From JAFGGT01 sp036733165 (GTDB lineage: Archaea > Methanobacteriota_B > Thermococci > Methanofastidiosales > NM3), in contig DAINBB010000037.1 in assembly GCA_036733165.1 (NCBI GenBank), positions 1 to 11,501 of the forward strand: a stretch of 11,501 nucleotides of DNA. Direction: 5' to 3'. The position numbers and the translations under genes were made by a program. Of the stretch, positions 5,613-11,501 are shown piece by piece. The notes beneath the pieces are model-generated. The model had not been told where the DNA came from, ran no database searches, and saw nothing but the letters and a program-made list of their open reading frames with translations. Numbering within the stretch: position 1 is the stretch's first letter; each line of letters starts with the position of its first letter.

Positions 5613-7385
5613 ATGAAAAAGATAGTGCCAATGCTCTTGGCATTGCTCCTCGTCGTTGTCCTTCTGGTGTATGCCCAGGGCAGCGGGGACTCAGGAGCTG
5701 AGACGGAGGATGGTTCGGAATCGGGTGACAGTTCCGAGCTGGACGGGGGATCGCAGACCGAGACCCCTGAGCCTGATGACAGTGGGGATGACGGAGAGGA
5801 TGATTCCGAAGAAGACGATACCGGGGAGGAGAACGATGACACCGAACTGATATGGGACACGACGAACGTGACCTACATAACGCTCAACGGCAGCAAGATA
5901 TCAGTGAACGGGAGCGGTGCCTCCGTGAGCGGCAGCGTCGTCACCATAAGGTCCGCAGGCACCTACAGCTTCAGCGGGACCCTCGACGACGGTCAGATAA
6001 TCGTGAACACGGATGATGAGGACATGGTCGTGCTCATCCTCAACGGGGCGGACATCACCTGCCTTTCGAGCTCGCCGATATACATAGTCAGCGCGGAGGA
6101 CACCGTGATATCCCTTGCGGACGGCACTGACAACTATGTGACGGACGGCGATTCCTACGTGCTAGACGACCCGACGTCTGACGAGCCCAACGCTGCAATA
6201 TTCAGCAAGGACGACCTCATAATCACCGGAAGCGGCTCGCTGACGGTGAACGCCAACTATAAGAACGGGATACAGGGCAAGGACGATCTTGAGATAACGG
6301 ACGCGGCGGACATAACGGTCAACGCAGAGAACGACGGCATCAAGGGCAAGGACTCGCTCGTCATAACTGACTCTGTGATAACGATCGACGCGGGCGCCGA
6401 TGGCATGCAGGCCACCAACGAGGATGACACCGAGAAAGGATACGTCTGCATCGAGGACTCGGCCATATACATAGAGTGCGGCGAGGACGGCATCCAGGCC
6501 GTGACGGACCTGACGGTCGACGGCGGCGAGATAGAAATATACTCGAACGGCGGCAAGGGCCTCAAGGCAGGCACCAGCATAACGGTGACCGGTGGCGACA
6601 TCGTGATAGAGACATCCGACGACGCCGTGCACTCGAACGGCTCGGTGACGATAGATGGCGGCGACCTCACACTGACATCAGACGACGACGGCGTGCACGC
6701 CGAGACCACGCTTGAGATCAATGGCGGGACCATCGACATACTAGAGTGCTACGAGGGGCTTGAGGCGATAGACATCATCATAAACGATGGCGAGATCCAC
6801 ATCGACGCAAGCGACGACGGCATCAACGGCGCCGGTGGAACAGTGAGTGACATGATGAACGGCGGGAGAGGCGGCGGCCAGATGTCGGAAGAGGGCAACT
6901 GCTCGCTGACCATCAACGGCGGCTATGTCTATGTTGACGCAGCAGGCGACGGGCTTGACGTGAACGGCCCCATAACCATGACCGGCGGCGTTGTAATCGT
7001 TAATGGCCCTACCAACAGTGCAAACGGGGCGCTCGATTACACAGGGAGCTGCACCGTCGATGGTGGTTACTTGCTTGCTGTCGGCAGCTACGGGATGGCG
7101 CAGTCGCTAAGCACATCGTCCGACCAGTACTCGATAAGCCTGACGTTCACGTCATCGCTTCCAGCAGGGACGCTGATACACATCGAGAGCCAGGACGGCG
7201 AGGACATACTCACATTCGTGTCCGCCAAGACGTACCAGTCACTGGTGCTCTGCTCACCCGACTTAGTTGAGGGTGAGACGTACGACGTCTACTACGGCGG
7301 CAGCTCCACGGGAACGGAGAAGGACGGCCTCTACACTGGCGGGACGTACACGGACGGGACGAACATAGGGAGCTTCACGGCGTAA
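5613..7385 (+). CDS. Secreted carbohydrate-binding beta-helix protein, Cthe_2159 family (PF14262-like)
   Basis: This 590-residue protein starts with a hydrophobic signal or anchor (3-21) without a lipobox cysteine, then a very acidic low-complexity linker (about 23-78). The rest matches the Cthe_2159 family (formerly DUF4353), whose founding member is a parallel beta-helix that binds cellulose and pectin and resembles polysaccharide lyases. Successive rungs repeat every 21-23 residues: GIQG (219), GIKG (242), GMQA (264), GIQA (293), GLKA (316), AVHS (338), GVHA (360), GLEA (382) and GING (403), interleaved with 'TVDGGEIEI'-type strands and Asp pairs suited to calcium binding. The C-terminus 'GGTYTDGTNIGSFTA' is typical of the family. 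It is the last and largest gene of the operon and the likely exported effector. The sugar ligand, and whether it has lyase activity, cannot be read from sequence. Confidence 0.88.
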   Translation: MKKIVPMLLALLLVVVLLVYAQGSGDSGAETEDGSESGDSSELDGGSQTETPEPDDSGDDGEDDSEEDDTGEENDDTELIWDTTNVTYITLNGSKISVNGSGASVSGSVVTIRSAGTYSFSGTLDDGQIIVNTDDEDMVVLILNGADITCLSSSPIYIVSAEDTVISLADGTDNYVTDGDSYVLDDPTSDEPNAAIFSKDDLIITGSGSLTVNANYKNGIQGKDDLEITDAADITVNAENDGIKGKDSLVITDSVITIDAGADGMQATNEDDTEKGYVCIEDSAIYIECGEDGIQAVTDLTVDGGEIEIYSNGGKGLKAGTSITVTGGDIVIETSDDAVHSNGSVTIDGGDLTLTSDDDGVHAETTLEINGGTIDILECYEGLEAIDIIINDGEIHIDASDDGINGAGGTVSDMMNGGRGGGQMSEEGNCSLTINGGYVYVDAAGDGLDVNGPITMTGGVVIVNGPTNSANGALDYTGSCTVDGGYLLAVGSYGMAQSLSTSSDQYSISLTFTSSLPAGTLIHIESQDGEDILTFVSAKTYQSLVLCSPDLVEGETYDVYYGGSSTGTEKDGLYTGGTYTDGTNIGSFTA

Positions 7386-7417
7386 AGCTGACAGAAGAAC
7401 AGATGTCAAACATGAAC

Positions 7418-7457
7418 GGGGACGGGCCACCGCTTGCCCATCCCCAACTATTTTTTT
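7418..7457 (+). terminator. Hairpin plus T-run terminator ending the surface operon
   Basis: GGGGACGGGC (7418-7427) can pair with GCCCATCCCC (7436-7445), with one mismatch and an 8-nt loop. Seven T's follow at 7451-7457. It sits just downstream of the beta-helix gene stop. Confidence 0.75.
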
Positions 7458-7524
7458 ACTCCGTTCTTTTGTAAAACGGTTTAATTCGCAAGTTTCTTAG
7501 AGTTCTATAAACGTGGGTGCGGAG

Positions 7525-8040
7525 CTAGTCCGCATCGTTACGGGCACGGCGCTCACTGCGCCCATAGTCCCATCTCGCCCTTCTTTTCCGTTTTGCCGAT
7601 TCCCCTTCCGTCGCACCATCGCCCATGAAATGCGTGAGTGCGCATATGATGGCGCCCAGCCAGCCAACATAGAATCCAAGGCCGATTCCGGAGATGCCGC
7701 TGGTACCGCCCATATAGAGCGGCACCAAGGTGAGTATCACCATGGCCGCAGGCCCTGCGATGGACCCTCCGCGGAAGTGGAGGAGGCCCAGTGCCCCGCC
7801 TATGATAAGCAGGAAGAACGAGAGGATCATGAGACCGATTATCAGGCCCGAGGTTCCATAGCCGGAGCTTATCTGAGCCGACAGGTCCCCAAGATAATCA
7901 TAATCATTAATATGAGAGAAAACATCCTTTACAAATTCAAAGAGCGAGCCGGAGATCCACTCCTCGTATTCATAAGGCAAGAAGGAGGCCACGATGAGTA
8001 TCACGCCGCCCACCATGCTGATTGGTCTTTTTGAGTCCAT
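7525..8040 (-). CDS. Hypothetical four-helix membrane protein with basic tail
   Basis: I do not recognise a named family. The 171-residue protein has four hydrophobic segments (about 8-22, 63-88, 93-110 and 116-138), with glycine-rich packing in the last three (SGLIIGLMILSFFLLIIGG, GISGIGLGFYVGWLGA). An acidic, aromatic loop (22-60) would lie outside, and a strongly basic, Arg/Lys-rich tail (149-167) on the cytoplasmic side. This matches the positive-inside rule and supports the minus strand over the open frame on the opposite strand. The ATG at 8040 has GGAG about 5 nt upstream and a TATA-like sequence further up. It is divergent from the zinc-ribbon gene. The lengthy overlapping plus-strand frame (7513-8034) is a GC-rich shadow. 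Confidence 0.72.
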   Translation of the reverse strand: MDSKRPISMVGGVILIVASFLPYEYEEWISGSLFEFVKDVFSHINDYDYLGDLSAQISSGYGTSGLIIGLMILSFFLLIIGGALGLLHFRGGSIAGPAAMVILTLVPLYMGGTSGISGIGLGFYVGWLGAIICALTHFMGDGATEGESAKRKRRARWDYGRSERRARNDAD

Positions 8041-8071
8041 AATATCTCCAAAATATTATGATTCCACAAGG

Positions 8072-8079
8072 ATATATAC
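8072..8079 (-). promoter_or_regulatory. TATA-like box of the minus-strand membrane protein gene
   Basis: On the minus strand GTATATAT precedes the ATG at 8040 by about 35 nt, which predicts a transcription start near 8050 and a short leader that still includes GGAG (8049-8046). Confidence 0.45.
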
Positions 8080-8126
8080 ATTTTGCTTGACAAAGGAGGG
8101 GGGCGGCCCGCAAAGAGTGTCAAAAC

Positions 8127-8135
8127 TATATAAAT
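8127..8135 (+). promoter_or_regulatory. TATA box for a leaderless zinc-ribbon transcript
   Basis: TATATAAAT is centred 25 nt before the ATG at 8156, preceded by an A-rich stretch that could be the TFB recognition element. At the usual archaeal spacing, transcription would start at or next to the start codon. No Shine-Dalgarno sequence is seen, which agrees with leaderless translation. Confidence 0.65.
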
Positions 8136-8155
8136 GACAACGGGATATAACATGC

Positions 8156-8743
8156 ATGCCCATTGAAAAGATCAAGTGCCCGAGCTGCGGATCGAAGAAC
8201 GTCATCCACGTCATGGACGGCATCTATGTGTGCACCTACTGCGAGCAGAAGTTCGAAAAGGTGGCCGAGAGGGAGGACGCGGGACAGGCCGGACCCGCCC
8301 CTGGGAACAAGGACTGCCCCGTTTGCGGAAAGGACAACTCCTCGGGCGGCGAGACCTATCTGTGCAAGCTATGCAACAGGCCAAATGTGTGCAAGGACCA
8401 CATGTACTTCCAGGGGTCCGACAACTTCTTCGCCTGCAGCGAGTGCATGAAGTGCGCCCTGTGCGGCAAGACCATAGACGTTCCCTATTACAGGAAGGAG
8501 GACATAACGGCCTATTGCCCCGACTGCGACATCGTGGTGGGGATGGAATGCGTGAAGATGATCGAGGACCCCGCCCTTGAGGGCTACCTTTACTACTATT
8601 GCCCAAAGTGCGGGAATCTCATGTGCTTCCATGACAGATTCGGAGATGAGATGAGGGCGCAGATGGTCCGCGACGGGACCTTCAAGCCTGTCAGGGCGGA
8701 GGATGCGGGCTTCGACCCCACGCTCAACTATTACGACAGGTAG
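8156..8743 (+). CDS. Cysteine-rich multi-zinc-ribbon protein
   Basis: The 195-residue protein carries many paired cysteines: C8-x2-C11 with C26-x2-C29 (a classic N-terminal zinc ribbon), C54-x2-C57 with C70-x2-C73, then C79/H82, C94-x2-C97, C100-x2-C103, C121-x2-C124, C132, C149-x2-C152 and C157/H159. This could bind four or more structural zinc ions as a string of treble-clef or ribbon modules. There is no membrane segment, signal peptide or enzymatic motif. A short flexible linker (about 38-52) separates the first ribbon from the rest. Such proteins usually mediate protein or nucleic-acid contacts. The start follows a TATA box at leaderless spacing, and a hairpin terminator follows the stop, so the gene is a single transcription unit. 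The function is unknown. Confidence 0.82.
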   Translation: MPIEKIKCPSCGSKNVIHVMDGIYVCTYCEQKFEKVAEREDAGQAGPAPGNKDCPVCGKDNSSGGETYLCKLCNRPNVCKDHMYFQGSDNFFACSECMKCALCGKTIDVPYYRKEDITAYCPDCDIVVGMECVKMIEDPALEGYLYYYCPKCGNLMCFHDRFGDEMRAQMVRDGTFKPVRAEDAGFDPTLNYYDR

Positions 8744-8778
8744 GCGTCAGGGATTATAGGACGGCTATTGCTGCGCAC

Positions 8779-8808
8779 GCCCCGTTTATACAACATGGGG
8801 CTATTTTT
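8779..8808 (+). terminator. Hairpin plus T-run terminator after the zinc-ribbon gene
   Basis: GCCCC (8779-8783) pairs with GGGGC (8797-8801) across a 13-nt loop and is followed by TATTTTT ending at 8808. It lies about 35 bp after the stop codon. Confidence 0.6.
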
Positions 8809-8867
8809 CCTAGATTCCGGCCATATTTTCGGCGCAAGATGATGAATGATTCTATTATCAGCAGAAA

Positions 8868-8878
8868 AAAATAAAAAT
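8868..8878 (+). promoter_or_regulatory. TATA-like sequence of the secreted beta-helix gene
   Basis: AAAATAAAAAT is centred about 26 nt before ATG 8899, the spacing expected for a leaderless archaeal transcript. No Shine-Dalgarno sequence precedes the ATG. This also argues against the TTG at 8887 as the start. Confidence 0.4.
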
Positions 8879-8898
8879 GGATAGATTTGAAGAATACC

Positions 8899-10869
8899 AT
8901 GGTCAAATCCAAACTAACCATTTCATTGTTGATTTCTATAGGGATCGTCTTGGCGATGCTTCCGCAGATAGCGGCCCAATGCGGACCGTATGATGTCGTG
9001 TATGTGGACGACTCCTCGCTTGGGGAAGCCCATTTCGATACCATCCAAGATGCCATAGACGAACTTAACGTCGGCGGCACCGTCTATATCGGCCCGGGTC
9101 ACTACGTGATAAGCGAACCCATCGAAGTGCTCTTTGACATGACAATAATCGGGACCGATCCGGACGAGGTGTTCGTTGACGGCAATGGCACCGTCACGAG
9201 GGTGTTCGACATCTGGGATGCGAATGCCAATCTTTCCGGTTGCTCGATATTCGGGTCGACGAGCGACGGCGTCGCCATCCGTATGATAGAGGAGTGTGAT
9301 GTCAACGTCAGCGGCAACGCGATATATGACAACGACGGGAACGGCATCAATGTGCTGATAGAGCCCGAGGACGAAGGGTTGGACGGCAACGGCGACTATG
9401 GCAACACCCTGGAAATAGACGGGAACTACATCCACTCGAACGGCGATGACGGCATAAATGTGGAATGCACATCAGACGGATACGAGTCCCAGTACTTCGC
9501 ATGGCTTGCGAACAGGGTATGGATAAGGGACAACGAGATCGCCTCGAACAGCGATAACGGCATAGACATGTATTATACCATATATTGGTACTTTTACTAT
9601 GTCATGATAGTAGACGATGATACCATCACGAACTATGATTACACGAGCGACATAATAACAAGCGGGAACTATATCCACGACAATGGGCGTCACGGCATTG
9701 ACTCATGGATGGACGTAAATCTGGAATATGATGCCGAAGTGGACACCCAACAATATAATGGTGTGGAGGTCATAGTAGAGGTATTGTTCTCCGCAGAGGG
9801 GAACGAGATATGCGACAATGCCGGTTACGGCATCTACAGTAACGCGGATGTTGAGGAGATCCTGCCGGAGATGGGAGGCAACGGGGAACCTGTACTCTTC
9901 GAATTCATAGAGTCCGTTGCATGGTTCAACAAGAACATGATAATCGGAAATGAAATGGGTGGGATATCAGTATATGGCCATTCGGCGATGATAAGCAACA
10001 ATCTCATCAAGGGCAACGATATGGAAACCCCGATGGACGGCAAGATGCCTAGCGCAGGCATACTTTTGACAGATTGCTTTTCATGGATACTGAACAACAC
10101 CGTCGTTTACAACTACACTGGAATGCAATTTTACGCCAGCGAGTCCTACATCGAGAACAACATAGTTGCAAACAATCAGGTCTGTGGTGTGGTAGTGGAA
10201 GAGACCGGAGATCTGGATGGCGATGATGGGTACAGTTACTGTTACTTCAGCCACAACGACATCTGGGGCAACTTCGTGAACTACCAGGGCTGGTTCGACA
10301 TGACAGGTACTGATGGAAATATATCAGAGGACCCCATATTCTGCAGCGAGGACAATGAGAGGCTCCTGACAGGCTCCCCATGCATCGACAGCGGCAGATC
10401 CGAGGTCACCATCCTCTTGGAGGACGACCTGGTAGGTTATCAGCGCATGATGGGCTCGACAGTCGACATGGGATGCTATGAGATGCCCCAGACGGTCTGG
10501 ACCCCGGGCTGGATACAGCCGCTCGTGCTCAGTGCAAGCGCCACCGCCAACTCCCTGTGGGAGACCATCCTAGGGAATCTTCCGCCGGAGATAAACTCTG
10601 AGCTTGGCGCCCTGATAGACGAGGTAAGCGCCCTCATGGCACAGGCGGGATCGCTCTCGAACCCGGTCTACACGAACGGCGTCCTGGAGCGATCGACCTT
10701 ATGGAACAGATACTGGCCATGCTCTGAGCGGCCATTTTCCTTTCCTATCTTTTTTTATATTCATTTTTTTATCGAATCGTCTCCAACAATTATGGGAAAG
10801 ATTCTTGAATCCAACTGTTTTCTTTCTACCATCCAACTGATGTGGGGGAACTTATCTGGAGAAAAATAG
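8899..10869 (+). CDS. Secreted parallel beta-helix protein with choice-of-anchor-Q-like motif; 3' end probably frameshifted
   Basis: From ATG 8899 the protein has a signal peptide (about 1-26, ending 'QIAA'), then 'DTIQDAIDELNVGGTVYIGPGHY' in two parts at about 47-69, the usual opening of NosD/pectate-lyase-like parallel beta-helices. Rungs follow with 'GNAIYDNDGNGINV', 'GNYIHSNGDDGINV', 'DNEIASNSDNGIDM', 'GNYIHDNGRHGID', 'NNLIKGND' and 'NNIVANNQVCGVVV'. The end of the helix has 'DPIFCSED', 'LLTGSPCIDSG' and 'VDMGCYE', the layout of the choice-of-anchor Q domain. The open frame continues to a TAG at 10867-10869, but the final 59 codons (from 10690) are aromatic and Cys-rich and cross two T7 runs. 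Shifting frame by one base near 10687-10692 gives 'IDLMEQILAML' and a TGA at 10725-10727. The natural protein is therefore probably 609 residues. It is likely a cell-surface adhesin or polysaccharide-interacting protein; the ligand is unknown. Confidence 0.83.
   Translation: MVKSKLTISLLISIGIVLAMLPQIAAQCGPYDVVYVDDSSLGEAHFDTIQDAIDELNVGGTVYIGPGHYVISEPIEVLFDMTIIGTDPDEVFVDGNGTVTRVFDIWDANANLSGCSIFGSTSDGVAIRMIEECDVNVSGNAIYDNDGNGINVLIEPEDEGLDGNGDYGNTLEIDGNYIHSNGDDGINVECTSDGYESQYFAWLANRVWIRDNEIASNSDNGIDMYYTIYWYFYYVMIVDDDTITNYDYTSDIITSGNYIHDNGRHGIDSWMDVNLEYDAEVDTQQYNGVEVIVEVLFSAEGNEICDNAGYGIYSNADVEEILPEMGGNGEPVLFEFIESVAWFNKNMIIGNEMGGISVYGHSAMISNNLIKGNDMETPMDGKMPSAGILLTDCFSWILNNTVVYNYTGMQFYASESYIENNIVANNQVCGVVVEETGDLDGDDGYSYCYFSHNDIWGNFVNYQGWFDMTGTDGNISEDPIFCSEDNERLLTGSPCIDSGRSEVTILLEDDLVGYQRMMGSTVDMGCYEMPQTVWTPGWIQPLVLSASATANSLWETILGNLPPEINSELGALIDEVSALMAQAGSLSNPVYTNGVLERSTLWNRYWPCSERPFSFPIFFYIHFFIESSPTIMGKILESNCFLSTIQLMWGNLSGEK
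10750..10770 (+). terminator. Oligo-T transcription terminator
   Basis: Two runs of seven T's (10750-10756 and 10764-10770) lie just beyond the predicted corrected stop at 10727. Tandem oligo-T tracts are typical archaeal terminators. Their place inside the longer open frame is further evidence that the tail of that frame is not coding. Confidence 0.55.
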
Positions 10870-11501
10870 GATAATAGTCATAGGCGCTGGGATAAGCGGG
10901 TTGCTCTCGGCCCTCGTCCTCTCAAGGAACGGGCACGAGGTCGTCGTGCTCGAGGAGTCCGAAATGCCCGGCGGCATGTGCCGGAGCTATAATGTCGGCG
11001 ATTACAAGGTCGACACCGGACCCCACATAATCACGAGGCTTGACGACGGGCCCCTAAGGTGCCTTATGGACAGGTACTTCACATCCACCCCCGTGTTCAT
11101 CCATCACGGAGACTACAAGATAAGGAACAAGAAAAAGTCGGTGCCGTTTCCCTGGACACTGCGCTCGTTCGCCCTCTTCGACATGATACCGAAGAAGGAC
11201 AGGCTTTACCTTCTGCATACCATGATATCCCTGTATTCCCAACGTTCCGTGGGGCTGCTCAATCTGGACGTTCCCGTGTCCCAGTTCATCGAGGGAAGAT
11301 CCCTTGACAGGTCCACGGTCGACCTCCTTGACATCATGTGCAGATTCATGACAGGCACCGGGATGGACAGGACGCCCATAGCCAGATTCTTCGACTCCCA
11401 GGACTACAAAAACTACAAGGAGGTCAAGGAACCGCTCGACTACTTCAACGGCGTGATAAATCTCCTCACCAAGAAGGGGGCGTCGGACCAGCACTATCCG
11501 A
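10856..11501 (+). CDS. FAD-dependent oxidoreductase, phytoene desaturase-like, 3' part missing (runs off right edge)
   Basis: The frame begins with an intact dinucleotide-binding motif, 'RIIVIGAGISGLLSA', then 'GHEVVVLEESEMPGGMCRS' and 'KVDTGPHIIT', the conserved N-terminal FAD-binding pattern of CrtI/COG1233-type desaturases and amine-oxidase-like flavoproteins. About 211 residues are visible and the frame is open to the edge. Members oxidise or isomerise isoprenoid or carotenoid-like lipids, but the family is broad and the substrate cannot be assigned. The start is unclear: between the in-frame stop at 10838 and the Rossmann motif there is no ATG, GTG or TTG, only a CTG at 10856. An ATG at 10840 is one frame off and would join the gene if the A5 run at 10862-10866 had one base fewer. 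The boundary given is therefore tentative, while the product class is secure. Confidence 0.82.
   Translation, partial: MEKNRIIVIGAGISGLLSALVLSRNGHEVVVLEESEMPGGMCRSYNVGDYKVDTGPHIITRLDDGPLRCLMDRYFTSTPVFIHHGDYKIRNKKKSVPFPWTLRSFALFDMIPKKDRLYLLHTMISLYSQRSVGLLNLDVPVSQFIEGRSLDRSTVDLLDIMCRFMTGTGMDRTPIARFFDSQDYKNYKEVKEPLDYFNGVINLLTKKGASDQHYP

Noticed and set aside
7461..7480. CCGTT ... AACGG inverted repeat as a terminator for the minus-strand membrane gene
   Set aside because: The stem is only 5 bp and on the minus strand it is followed by A's, not T's.
7513..8034. Plus-strand frame of 173 codons opposite the membrane protein gene
   Set aside because: It starts with no promoter or ribosome binding site of note and has low-complexity charged composition, while the minus strand gives four well-formed membrane helices, a TATA-like box and a Shine-Dalgarno sequence.
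8211..8606. Arg/Cys-rich minus-strand frame opposite the zinc-ribbon gene
   Set aside because: Its composition is a mirror of CxxC-rich coding DNA in another frame; no independent signal supports it.
8887..8898. TTG at 8887 as start of the secreted beta-helix protein
   Set aside because: ATG at 8899 fits the TATA spacing and yields a compact signal peptide; the TTG adds only four residues without a ribosome binding site.

Overview
The window looks archaeal, probably from a Thermoplasmata-like euryarchaeote (inference). The signs are TATA-like boxes about 25 nt before start codons with no ribosome binding site (leaderless transcripts), oligo-T terminators, heavy use of AGG and ATA codons, and acidic secreted proteins. 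It has two compositional halves. Positions 1 to about 3200 are strikingly AT-rich. From about 3330 onward the DNA is visibly GC-rich, above 50% by eye.

Left half, minus strand: three overlapping genes form one cassette. The first encodes a protein with about eight 26-residue helical (LRV/HEAT-like) repeats and a DUF1232-like motif in its C-terminal part. The second encodes an acidic helical protein I do not recognise. The third runs off the left edge and is easy to miss because it has no stop in the window. It has an N-terminal phospholipase D (HKD) nuclease-like domain followed by the start of a superfamily 2 helicase. A repeat scaffold, an unknown partner and a nuclease-helicase on AT-rich DNA suggest an accessory, possibly anti-phage, system that I cannot match to a named one. 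A gap of about 400 bp with a small ORF or gene remnant separates it from the resident DNA.

Centre, plus strand (3335-7385): a four-gene operon encodes a lamin-tail-domain surface protein, a VTC-type polyphosphate polymerase domain protein, a DUF4956 membrane protein and a large secreted beta-helix protein of the Cthe_2159 carbohydrate-binding family. It ends in a hairpin plus T-run terminator. In bacteria these families often sit beside CotH kinases. Here the lamin-tail domain stands without a kinase and carries its own C-terminal membrane anchor. The genes plausibly act together at the cell surface.

Right half: a four-helix membrane protein (minus strand) is divergent from a cysteine-rich multi-zinc-ribbon protein that appears leaderless. 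Next comes a secreted parallel beta-helix protein with a choice-of-anchor-Q-like C-terminal motif. Its 3' end appears frameshifted, so the long open tail is probably artefactual. The window closes inside an FAD-dependent oxidoreductase of the phytoene-desaturase-like class, whose start codon is not obvious.
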